Below, piece after piece: positions 1-5,720 of a stretch of 5,720 bases of DNA. Location: positions 1 through 5,720 of the forward strand of contig JAABQE010000297.1 in NCBI GenBank assembly GCA_011391655.1, written 5' to 3'. The first letter of the stretch is position 1. The number at the start of each line of letters is the position of its first letter. The translations under genes and the position numbers were made by a program. This DNA comes from Hydrogenophilales bacterium. Its GTDB lineage: Bacteria; Pseudomonadota; Gammaproteobacteria; Burkholderiales; Thiobacillaceae. The notes under the pieces are model-generated. The model was given only the letters and a program-made list of their open reading frames with translations, was not told the DNA's origin and made no database searches.

Positions 1-417
1 GGTGTAGTCGGCGGCGTACAGCACGGCGAGAAATTTCATCAACTCGGACGGTTGCAGGTTGGCGAAGCCGAGCGGAATCCAGCGACGGCTGCCCTTGACT
101 TCGTGTCCCACGCCGGGAATCAGGACCACCACCAGCAACAACAGGCCGACGAGGAAGAGATAGGGCGCGATTTGCTGCCAGACCCGCATCGGCACCTGAA
201 ATGCAGTGATGCCGACCACCACGCCGACGACGATGAAAATGCCTTGCCGCAGCAAATAGTATTCACCATTGTGGCCGGTGTATTTGGCCGCCTCGGCAAT
301 TGCGATCGAGGCCGAGTACACCATCACCCAGCCCAGCGCCAGCAGGCCGAGCGTCAGCCACAGCAGGCTGAAATCAAGCTCGGCACTGGGTTTGGGGGCG
401 CGGGCAGCGTATAGCAT
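1..417 (-). CDS. ftsW: Septal peptidoglycan polymerase FtsW (N-terminal part; 3' end outside window)
   Basis: SEDS-family membrane protein; with the class B penicillin-binding protein FtsI (PBP3), FtsW polymerises lipid II into septal peptidoglycan. The frame runs from the ATG at 417-415 to base 1 without a stop, giving 139 residues of a protein that usually has about 380-410. A short cytoplasmic tail (about 1-15) is followed by hydrophobic segments near 17-38, 59-74 and 84-101 and the start of another after 124. Family motifs are VMVYSASIAIAE (31-42), VKGSRRWIPLG (107-117) and LQPSELMKF (121-129). The start is well fixed: the frame has a TAA at 447-445, nine codons upstream, and only a CTG between. 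The ATG shares its A with the murD stop (TGATG), and I see no Shine-Dalgarno before it, so re-initiation after murD is likely. SEDS relatives such as RodA share these motifs, but the dcw position makes FtsW the clear choice. Confidence 0.95.
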   Translation of the reverse strand, partial: MLYAARAPKPSAELDFSLLWLTLGLLALGWVMVYSASIAIAEAAKYTGHNGEYYLLRQGIFIVVGVVVGITAFQVPMRVWQQIAPYLFLVGLLLLVVVLIPGVGHEVKGSRRWIPLGFANLQPSELMKFLAVLYAADYT

Positions 418-1841
418 CAGTTCGTGGCCGTTTGCGCGGCAAGTTTATGCACCGCCTGGACAAATACGTCGGCGCGATGGATGTAATTGCGGAACATGTC
501 GAAACTGGCGCAGGCGGGGGACAGCAGGACCGCGTCGCCGACGTGGGCGAGGCGCTGTGCCTGCTCGACCGCATCCGGCAAACTGGCTGCCGCGCGGGTT
601 TCGATGCCGCAACCTTCAAGCGCCGCTGCAATCAATGGCGCATCGCGGCCGATCAGCAGCACGGCACGGGCATTCGCTGCGACTGCAGCCTTGAGCGGGC
701 TGAAATCCTGGCCCTTGCCGTCGCCGCCCAGAATCACCACCGCGCGGCGCTTGCCCATGCCGTACAGTGCCGCTTCGGTGGCGCCGACGTTGGTGCCTTT
801 GGAGTCGTCGTAATAGGTGACGCCTGCAATTTCGGCCACTTTTTCAACCCGGTGCGGCAGCCCAGAGAAATGGACCAGTCCCCGCAACAGGGTGGCCATG
901 GGCAAATCCAGTGTCCGGGTCAGCGCCAATGCCGCCAGCGCATTGGCGACATTGTGCAATCCGGTGACCTGCAGCGCGGACATGGGCATCAGCATGTCGC
1001 CCCCCAGGCACAGTTCGTCCTCGCACAGGCCGAAATTTTCATCCTGCGGGCAGCGATCCAGACCAAAGCTGATGACCGTCCGTCCGGGCCGTGCCATGGT
1101 CAGCGTGCGGGGGTCGTCACGGTTCAGCACCTGCACTCCGTCGCCGCTGAATATCCGCGCCTTGGCTGCCGCGTAGGCGTTGAGATCGGCATAGCGATCC
1201 ATGTGGTCTTCGCTGATATTGAGTACGGTCGCGGCGGTGGCGTTGAGGCTGGAGGTGGTTTCGAGCTGGAAGCTGGACAGCTCCAGCACCCACACCATGG
1301 GCATCGGGGTAGTGAAGGTTTCCGCCTCGAACAAGGCGTCAAGTACCGGCAAGCCGATATTGCCCGCGACGCAGGTTTGCAGCCCGGCAATGCGGCACAT
1401 CTCGCCGCACATGGCAGTGACGGTGCTCTTGCCGTTGCTGCCGGTGATCGCGATTACCCGCATCGGGCCGGTGGTTTCGGGTGTCGTGGCGCGCTGGGCA
1501 TTGATCGCGGCAATCGCGCGGGCGAACAACTCGACGTCGCCCACCACTTCAACGCCTGCGGCGATGGCGGCTGCCACCGCAGGATCGGCCAGCGGCACGC
1601 CCGGGCTGACCACCAGCAATTCGGCCGCCTGTAGTTGGGCGGGGTCGAATGCGCCGGTGATGAGCGGCACGCCCGGCGCCAGCTTGGCCAGCCGTTCAGC
1701 CTGCGGCGGCGCGTCACGGCTGTCGGCCACGCTCACCCGCGCGCCGCGCGCCGTCAGCCAGCGCGCGCACGACAAGCCGGTGTCGCCGAGACCGAGCACC
1801 AGGATGGCTTTGCCGGAGAGGTTGAGGCTGTCGTAGTTCAT
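417..1841 (-). CDS. murD: UDP-MurNAc-L-Ala:D-glutamate ligase MurD
   Basis: Cytoplasmic ATP-dependent ligase that adds D-glutamate to UDP-MurNAc-L-Ala. It has 474 residues, longer than the 438 of E. coli. The N-terminal Rossmann-like domain shows GLGDTGLS (17-24) and SPGVP (79-83). The central domain has the P-loop ITGSNGKST (132-140), GNIGLP (160-165), ELSSFQLE (187-194), [10 protein letters not shown] (208-217) and AAAKARIF (224-231, Lys227 the probable carbamylated lysine). The C-terminal domain has LPHRVE (328-333), [11 protein letters not shown] (345-355), [10 protein letters not shown] (371-380) and [15 protein letters not shown] (439-453). Compared with my memory of E. coli MurD, extra residues sit before the P-loop (about 113-127) and before ELSSFQLE (about 174-181). 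The ATG overlaps the mraY stop as ATGA, and no good Shine-Dalgarno lies before it, so coupling to mraY is likely. The stop overlaps the ftsW start as TGATG. Confidence 0.98.
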   Translation of the reverse strand: MNYDSLNLSGKAILVLGLGDTGLSCARWLTARGARVSVADSRDAPPQAERLAKLAPGVPLITGAFDPAQLQAAELLVVSPGVPLADPAVAAAIAAGVEVVGDVELFARAIAAINAQRATTPETTGPMRVIAITGSNGKSTVTAMCGEMCRIAGLQTCVAGNIGLPVLDALFEAETFTTPMPMVWVLELSSFQLETTSSLNATAATVLNISEDHMDRYADLNAYAAAKARIFSGDGVQVLNRDDPRTLTMARPGRTVISFGLDRCPQDENFGLCEDELCLGGDMLMPMSALQVTGLHNVANALAALALTRTLDLPMATLLRGLVHFSGLPHRVEKVAEIAGVTYYDDSKGTNVGATEAALYGMGKRRAVVILGGDGKGQDFSPLKAAVAANARAVLLIGRDAPLIAAALEGCGIETRAAASLPDAVEQAQRLAHVGDAVLLSPACASFDMFRNYIHRADVFVQAVHKLAAQTATN

Positions 1842-2923
1842 CTGAGTTTCAGGCTCGCCAGGCCAATCAGCACCAGCATCATCGAAATGATCCAGAAGCG
1901 GACGACAACCTGTGTCTCTTTCCAGCCCTTGAGTTCGTAGTGGTGGTGCATCGGCGCCATCAGAAACACGCGTTTACCGCGTGTCTTGAACGAAGCGACC
2001 TGGATCATCACCGACAGGGTTTCCATCACGAACACGCCGCACATGATGAAAAGCACGATCTCCTGCCGCACGATCACGGCGACCACGCCGAGTGCCGCGC
2101 CCAGCGCCAGCGCGCCGACGTCGCCCATGAAGACTTCGGCCGGGTAGGCGTTGAACCAGAGAAAGGCCAAGCCTGCGCCCGCCATCGCCGCGCAAAATAT
2201 CGCCAGTTCGCCCGCGCCGGGAACGTGCGGCACGCCAAGGTATTTGGAAAACACCGCGTTGCCTGCCACGTAGGCAAAAATCGCCAGCGCGGAGGCCACC
2301 ATCACGGTCGGCAGGATCGCCAGGCCGTCGAGGCCATCGGTGAGGTTGACCGCGTTGCTGGAGCCGACGATGACGAAATACACCAGTGCGATGAAGCCCG
2401 CCGCCGACAGGCTGAGGGTGGCGTGCTTGAGGAACGGAATGATCAGCTCGGTATGCGCCGGCAACGTAGCGGTTTGCCACAGGTAGACCGCGACCGCCAG
2501 ACCGATCACCGACTGCCAGAAATACTTCCAACGCGAGGCCAGGCCGCGTGAGTTCTTCTCGACCACCTTGCGCCAGTCGTCGATCCACCCGATGACGCCG
2601 AAGCCAACCAGCGTGGCGAGGGCGACCCACACATAGTCATTCGACAGATCCGCCCACAGCAGGGTGGTGACGATGACCGACACCAGAATCAGCACGCCGC
2701 CCATGGTTGGGGTGCCAGCCTTGACCAGATGCGTTTGCGGGCCGTCGCTGCGCACTGACTGGCCGATTTTCAGCGCGGTCAGTTTGCGGATCACCGCGGG
2801 GCCGACGATGAAGGAAATCGACAGCGCGGTGAGCGTGGCCATCACCGCGCGCAGCGTCAGGTAGTTGAAGACGTTGAAGGCGCGGATGTCCTGGCCGAGT
2901 TGCTGGAATAACCATAGCAGCAT
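1838..2923 (-). CDS. mraY: Phospho-N-acetylmuramoyl-pentapeptide transferase MraY
   Basis: Integral inner-membrane enzyme that transfers phospho-MurNAc-pentapeptide from UDP to undecaprenyl phosphate, forming lipid I. It has 361 residues against 360 in E. coli. About ten hydrophobic segments can be picked out by eye (near 27-46, 74-90, 98-114, 134-150, 168-186, 200-218, 238-256, 264-284, 288-310 and 340-358). Motifs are [19 protein letters not shown] (58-76), GWIDDWRK (112-119, with the Asp115/Asp116 pair), NLTDGLDG (193-200), [13 protein letters not shown] (258-270, with Asp268 matching catalytic Asp267 of E. coli), and [12 protein letters not shown] (323-334) with the triple His at 326-328. 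The start is the ATG at 2923-2921, giving the canonical MLLWL N-terminus; a TTG at 2968 in the same frame would only add 15 residues overlapping murF. The gene starts 1 nt after the murF stop and overlaps murD by 4 nt. Confidence 0.98.
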   Translation of the reverse strand: MLLWLFQQLGQDIRAFNVFNYLTLRAVMATLTALSISFIVGPAVIRKLTALKIGQSVRSDGPQTHLVKAGTPTMGGVLILVSVIVTTLLWADLSNDYVWVALATLVGFGVIGWIDDWRKVVEKNSRGLASRWKYFWQSVIGLAVAVYLWQTATLPAHTELIIPFLKHATLSLSAAGFIALVYFVIVGSSNAVNLTDGLDGLAILPTVMVASALAIFAYVAGNAVFSKYLGVPHVPGAGELAIFCAAMAGAGLAFLWFNAYPAEVFMGDVGALALGAALGVVAVIVRQEIVLFIMCGVFVMETLSVMIQVASFKTRGKRVFLMAPMHHHYELKGWKETQVVVRFWIISMMLVLIGLASLKLR

Positions 2924-2924
2924 G

Positions 2925-4319
2925 TCAGTGTGCCTCGTGCCCAGGCTGTAAAGCCGTTGGGTGCTCAATAAAACTGTCGACGACGCGTTCCATCTTCATG
3001 AAGCGCGAGCCTTTCACCAGCACGGTCGTGTCGGGCGCCAGGGCGTTTTCGAGTTCGGCGAGCAGTTCCTGGATGCGCTCGAAATGCATCGCGCCGGAAC
3101 CGAAAGCCCCGACGGTTTCTTTTGACAGCTCGCCCAACGCCAGCAGCCGGTCGACGTGGGCGGCACGCGCCGCCAAGCCGATTTGTGCGTGCATCGCCGC
3201 AGCGTCATTCCCCAATTCGCCCATGTCGCCCAGCACCAGGATTTTGGTGCCGGGTTGCTGCGCCAGCACGGCGAGTGCTGCTTTGACCGAATCGGGATTG
3301 GCGTTGTAGGTGTCGTCGATAAAGGTGCTGCCGTGCAGCGCGGGCTTGCGTTGCAGCCGCCCCTTGACGCCGGTGAAGCCGGACAGGCCGGCGACGATGC
3401 TGCGGTGGCCGATGTCGAGCGCGAATGCCGTTGCGGCTGCGGCCAGCGCGTTCATGACATTGTGTTCACCGGGCACCTGCAATGCGAAATCAAACGTGCC
3501 ACTCGGCAGCGTGATGGTGAGCGCCGAGCCGAATACGGTTGGCACATACTGGCCGTGCACTTTGGCTGACGTCTTCAGGCCGAAATCGATGACCGGGCGA
3601 TGTTCATTTTGTGCGCGCCACAAATCGGCGTGTTCATCATCGGCATTGAAGACCGCGATGCCTGCGTCGTTCAAGCCGTTGAATATTTCGCCCTTGGCGC
3701 GTGCGATGTTTTCCACCGAGCCGAGAAAACCAATGTGTGCGGTCAGCGCATTGATCACCACGGCGATGCTGGGTCGCGCCAGCCGGGTCAGATAGTCGAT
3801 CTCACCGGTGTGGTTCATGCCCATTTCCAGCACGGCGAAGCGATGCGTGTCACGCAGGCGCAGCATCATCAGCGGCAGGCCGATGTCGTTATTGAGATTG
3901 CCTTCGGTATTGAGCACGGCGTCATCCGACCCGGCTTCGATGCGCAGGATGGCTGCCAGCATTTCCTTTACCGTGGTCTTGCCATTGCTGCCGGTGATGC
4001 CGATGACGGGCAGCGTGAAACGCTGACGCCAGGCGGAGGCGAGCATGCCGAGCGCGAGGCGGGTGTCGGCAACGCGCAGGGCTGACGTCAAGCCGGGCGC
4101 CTGTCTGGCGTCGAGCACCACTCCGGCCGCGCCTTGCTGCAGCGCCCGTTCGGCATACGCACCACCGTCAAACTTGTCGCCGCGCAGGGCAAAAAACAGA
4201 TCGCCCGGCTGGATCGTGCGGCTGTCGGTGGACACGCGCAGCACGTCGGCATCGGTTCCGCTGAACGGCACGCCAAGCATGGCGGCGGCGTCCGAAAGAC
4301 GCATCATCGGCAGGGTCAT
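2925..4319 (-). CDS. murF: UDP-MurNAc-tripeptide:D-Ala-D-Ala ligase MurF
   Basis: Cytoplasmic ATP-dependent ligase that adds the D-Ala-D-Ala dipeptide to UDP-MurNAc-tripeptide, giving the UDP-MurNAc-pentapeptide used by MraY. It has 464 residues, normal for the family (about 450). Visible motifs are [13 protein letters not shown] (30-42), the P-loop [10 protein letters not shown] (107-116), [13 protein letters not shown] (137-149), [10 protein letters not shown] (165-174), ARAKGEIF (206-213, Lys209 the probable carbamylated lysine), [11 protein letters not shown] (284-294), [10 protein letters not shown] (335-344), LGDMGELG (363-370) and [13 protein letters not shown] (435-447). The order matches the N-terminal, central and C-terminal domains of Mur ligases. 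The frame stays open upstream to 4655 inside murE, but the true start is the ATG at 4319-4317: it lies 7 nt after GGAGG, overlaps the murE stop as ATGA, and leaves the usual N-terminus ([15 protein letters not shown]). Met5 and Met6 are less likely starts. The stop is 1 nt before the mraY ATG. Confidence 0.97.
   Translation of the reverse strand: MTLPMMRLSDAAAMLGVPFSGTDADVLRVSTDSRTIQPGDLFFALRGDKFDGGAYAERALQQGAAGVVLDARQAPGLTSALRVADTRLALGMLASAWRQRFTLPVIGITGSNGKTTVKEMLAAILRIEAGSDDAVLNTEGNLNNDIGLPLMMLRLRDTHRFAVLEMGMNHTGEIDYLTRLARPSIAVVINALTAHIGFLGSVENIARAKGEIFNGLNDAGIAVFNADDEHADLWRAQNEHRPVIDFGLKTSAKVHGQYVPTVFGSALTITLPSGTFDFALQVPGEHNVMNALAAAATAFALDIGHRSIVAGLSGFTGVKGRLQRKPALHGSTFIDDTYNANPDSVKAALAVLAQQPGTKILVLGDMGELGNDAAAMHAQIGLAARAAHVDRLLALGELSKETVGAFGSGAMHFERIQELLAELENALAPDTTVLVKGSRFMKMERVVDSFIEHPTALQPGHEAH
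2933..2936 (-). promoter_or_regulatory. Ribosome binding site of mraY
   Basis: The minus strand reads GAGG within the final codons of murF, 9 nt before the mraY ATG at 2923. It is a short but usable Shine-Dalgarno match. It supports ATG 2923 rather than TTG 2968 as the start. Because the murF stop is only 1 nt from the ATG, coupling to murF termination probably contributes too. Confidence 0.6.
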
Positions 4320-5720
4320 GTCCAGGCCTCCAGGGCTTTTTTTGCCTTCAGCACATCCGAAAATGGCAGCCTCTCGCCTGCGATTTCCTGATAGTCCTCG
4401 TGTCCTTTGCCCGCGATCAGCACGACATCGCCGTGATGCGCGCCGCCGATGGCTTCGAAAATGGCACGTGCGCGATCGGGTTCGACATGGGGTTTGCCAC
4501 TGACACCTGCCAGAATGGCGTCGATGATGTGGCGCGGGTCTTCGTTGCGCGGGTTGTCGCTGGTAACCCAGACTTCGTCGGCCCCTTGGGACGCCGCGCG
4601 CCCCATCAGCGGACGCTTGCCACTGTCGCGATTGCCGCCGCAGCCAAACACACAAATGAGGCGGCCGCCGCTGACAATTTCGCGCAGGGTCGCCAGCACT
4701 TTTTCCAGCGCGTCCGGGGTGTGGGCGTAATCGACCACGACCAGCGGATGCGCATCGCCGCCGAGAGTCTGCATGCGCCCCGGCGGCGGCTGGATGTGCG
4801 CCAGGGCCTGGCAGGCGTCATCCAGCTTGACGTCGGACACCAATAGAGTGGTCAGTACGGCCAACAGGTTGGCAGCGTTAAAGCGCCCCAGCAGCGGCGC
4901 GTCGATTTCGGCATCGCCCCAATCGGTATGCGCCCGCAGGTGCAAGCCGTTTTGAGACAGGCGCAGGTTTTCAGCGACCACCGCACCGCGCTGGAAACCA
5001 TAGCCTGCGACACGGGCGGAGCGGATTGAACTTTCAAGCTGCTGCCCGAAGGCATCGTCGAGGTTGAGCACCACCGACGCCAGTCCCGGCCAGCTGAACA
5101 ATTGCGCCTTGGCGGCGGCATAGCTGTCCATGTCGCCGTGGTAGTCGAGATGGTCGCGCGACAGATTGGTCAGCACCGCCACATTGAAGGCGGTGCCGTT
5201 GGCGCGCCCCTGCACCAGGCCATGTGACGACACTTCTATCGCGCATGCGGTTGCGCCTTGTTGCCGGTAAAACGCCAGCCGTTGCTGGAGTTCAATGGCG
5301 TCGGGCGTGGTGTTGAGCGCAGGCGTCAGTGCGCCGGGGAAGCCGTTGCCGGCGGTGCCGATGATCGCTGTTTTGCGGCCGAGCTGGGCGAACGTCTGCG
5401 CCACCCAATGCGCCACCGAGGTTTTTCCGTTGGTGCCGGTGATGCCGACCATATGCAGCGCGCGCGAGGGTTCGCCGTAGACATGCGCGGCAATTTCGCC
5501 GATGCGGGTTTTGAGGTCGGCCACCCCGGCGTTGGGCGTGGCCAGTCCGGGATCCCACTGATAATGATCGGCCTCCCACAACACACCATCGACGCGCTGG
5601 GCGACCGCCTGTGCGATGAAGTCACGGCCATCGCGCGTTTCGCCCGGATACGCAGCAAATATCACGCCCGGCTGCGCCTTGCGGCTGTCGTTGACGAGTT
5701 CAGCCGGGACTACGCCGAGG
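4316..5720 (-). CDS. murE: UDP-MurNAc-L-Ala-D-Glu:meso-diaminopimelate ligase MurE (5' end outside window)
   Basis: Cytoplasmic ATP-dependent ligase that adds meso-diaminopimelate to UDP-MurNAc-L-Ala-D-Glu, the third amino-acid addition step of peptidoglycan precursor synthesis. The frame is open to the right edge; 467 codons are visible. Counting from the first complete codon (5719-5717), I see the N-terminal UDP-substrate motif NDSRKAQPG (10-18), the P-loop GITGTNGKT (92-100), NTTPD (136-140), EVSSHG (162-167), and AAAKAQLF (201-208), whose Lys204 is the expected carbamylated lysine. The C-terminal domain has DYAHTPDALEKVL, then DNPRNEDP (388-395) and GKGHEDYQ (437-444). DNPR is the signature of DAP-adding rather than Lys-adding MurE. 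E. coli MurE has 495 residues, so roughly 25-30 N-terminal residues are missing. The GTG at 5665 is an internal Val, not the start, because conserved MurE sequence continues upstream of it. The stop overlaps the murF start as ATGA. The gene ends with an A7 run (4337-4343). Confidence 0.97.
   Translation of the reverse strand, partial: LGVVPAELVNDSRKAQPGVIFAAYPGETRDGRDFIAQAVAQRVDGVLWEADHYQWDPGLATPNAGVADLKTRIGEIAAHVYGEPSRALHMVGITGTNGKTSVAHWVAQTFAQLGRKTAIIGTAGNGFPGALTPALNTTPDAIELQQRLAFYRQQGATACAIEVSSHGLVQGRANGTAFNVAVLTNLSRDHLDYHGDMDSYAAAKAQLFSWPGLASVVLNLDDAFGQQLESSIRSARVAGYGFQRGAVVAENLRLSQNGLHLRAHTDWGDAEIDAPLLGRFNAANLLAVLTTLLVSDVKLDDACQALAHIQPPPGRMQTLGGDAHPLVVVDYAHTPDALEKVLATLREIVSGGRLICVFGCGGNRDSGKRPLMGRAASQGADEVWVTSDNPRNEDPRHIIDAILAGVSGKPHVEPDRARAIFEAIGGAHHGDVVLIAGKGHEDYQEIAGERLPFSDVLKAKKALEAWT
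4327..4331 (-). promoter_or_regulatory. Ribosome binding site of murF
   Basis: The minus strand reads GGAGG here, inside the last codons of murE, with 7 nt to the ATG at 4319. It is the strongest Shine-Dalgarno match at any junction in this window. It decides the murF start against the long in-frame extension upstream and suggests that murF can initiate on its own as well as by coupling to murE termination. Confidence 0.8.
4337..4343 (-). other. A7 run: in-frame A AAA AAA heptamer at the end of murE
   Basis: On the minus strand seven consecutive A residues fall as GCA AAA AAA GCC in the murE frame, exactly the X XXY YYZ phase of a -1 slippery site. The -1 frame after the run reads AGC CCT GGA GGC CTG GAC and then the murF ATG, with no stop in between. 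I see no convincing downstream hairpin and only a weak, badly spaced purine-rich element upstream (GAAGG directly beside the run). The run is certain; any function as a frameshift or transcript-slippage site is speculative. Confidence 0.3.

Noticed and set aside
432..1634. A 400-codon open frame on the plus strand opposite murD, His/Gln/Arg-rich.
   Set aside because: It lies wholly antisense to a well-identified gene. GC-rich third positions commonly leave such antisense frames open, and the translation shows no recognisable domain.
1940..2551. A 203-codon open frame on the plus strand opposite mraY.
   Set aside because: Composition (His, Arg, Gln, Asp) is that of an antisense shadow of a membrane protein gene, with no motif and no ribosome binding site of note.
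2921..2968. TTG at 2968 as an earlier start for mraY.
   Set aside because: It would overlap murF by 44 nt, the added 15 residues do not resemble MraY, and ATG 2923 has a GAGG at good spacing and gives the canonical N-terminus.
3122..3127. TTGACA on the plus strand, a perfect -35 hexamer.
   Set aside because: No -10-like TATAAT at a suitable distance, it lies inside murF on the antisense strand, and a single hexamer is expected by chance.
4332..4347. GC-flanked T-run on the plus strand (AGGGC followed by seven T) as a possible terminator.
   Set aside because: No stem of useful length precedes the T-run. The bases are the Lys-Lys codons of murE read in reverse.
2925..4655. A 576-codon reading frame that would give MurF a 112-residue N-terminal extension.
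   Set aside because: The extension is the -1 frame of murE and looks like low-information Arg-rich sequence. The GGAGG-ATG at 4319 and the standard MurF N-terminus fix the start. The openness of the frame matters only for the slippage idea reported above.
1422..5446. Near-identical stretches at 1422-1448, 3972-4001 and 5420-5446, looking like a dispersed repeat.
   Set aside because: They encode the ATP-binding P-loops of MurD, MurF and MurE ([13 protein letters not shown]). The resemblance follows from paralogy of the Mur ligases and needs no repeat element.
1..5720. Possible hidden accessory system, CRISPR array, tRNA, insertion sequence or attachment site.
   Set aside because: All bases but one lie in five well-recognised dcw genes with normal lengths and intact motifs. 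I saw no direct-repeat array, terminal inverted repeats or RNA gene signature on either strand.

Overview
The window is one uninterrupted stretch of the division and cell wall (dcw) cluster, read entirely on the minus strand. In the direction of transcription (right to left) it carries murE (5' end cut off by the right edge), murF, mraY, murD and ftsW (3' end cut off by the left edge). Every assignment rests on family motifs read in the translations: the P-loops and substrate loops of the three Mur ligases, the Asp and triple-His motifs of MraY, and the first membrane segments and KGSRRWI/QPSE motifs of FtsW.

The organism is most likely a Gram-negative proteobacterium. The DNA is GC-rich, MurE carries the DNPR signature of meso-diaminopimelate-adding enzymes, and the order murE-murF-mraY-murD-ftsW is the classical proteobacterial one. 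The C-terminal motif of MurD ([15 protein letters not shown]) and the start of FtsW (NLQPSEL...LYAADYT) look betaproteobacterial to me. That last step is inference from remembered family sequences, not a search.

Layout: murE 5720-4316, murF 4319-2925, mraY 2923-1838, murD 1841-417, ftsW 417-1. The junctions are an ATGA overlap of 4 nt, a 1-nt gap, an ATGA overlap of 4 nt, and a TGATG overlap of 1 nt. There is no non-coding stretch longer than one base, so there is no room for a dedicated promoter, terminator or RNA gene between genes. The genes must be co-transcribed from a promoter outside the window, and translational coupling is likely at the junctions.

Together the products make and deploy the peptidoglycan precursor. 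MurD adds D-Glu to UDP-MurNAc-L-Ala, MurE adds meso-DAP, and MurF adds D-Ala-D-Ala. MraY moves the finished phospho-MurNAc-pentapeptide onto undecaprenyl phosphate in the membrane. FtsW polymerises lipid II at the division septum.

I found no sign of a mobile element, defence system, CRISPR array or other accessory cargo. This is conserved core genome. The one observation I think deserves a second look is an in-frame A AAA AAA heptamer near the end of murE. A -1 slip there would run straight into the murF frame and give a MurE-MurF fusion.
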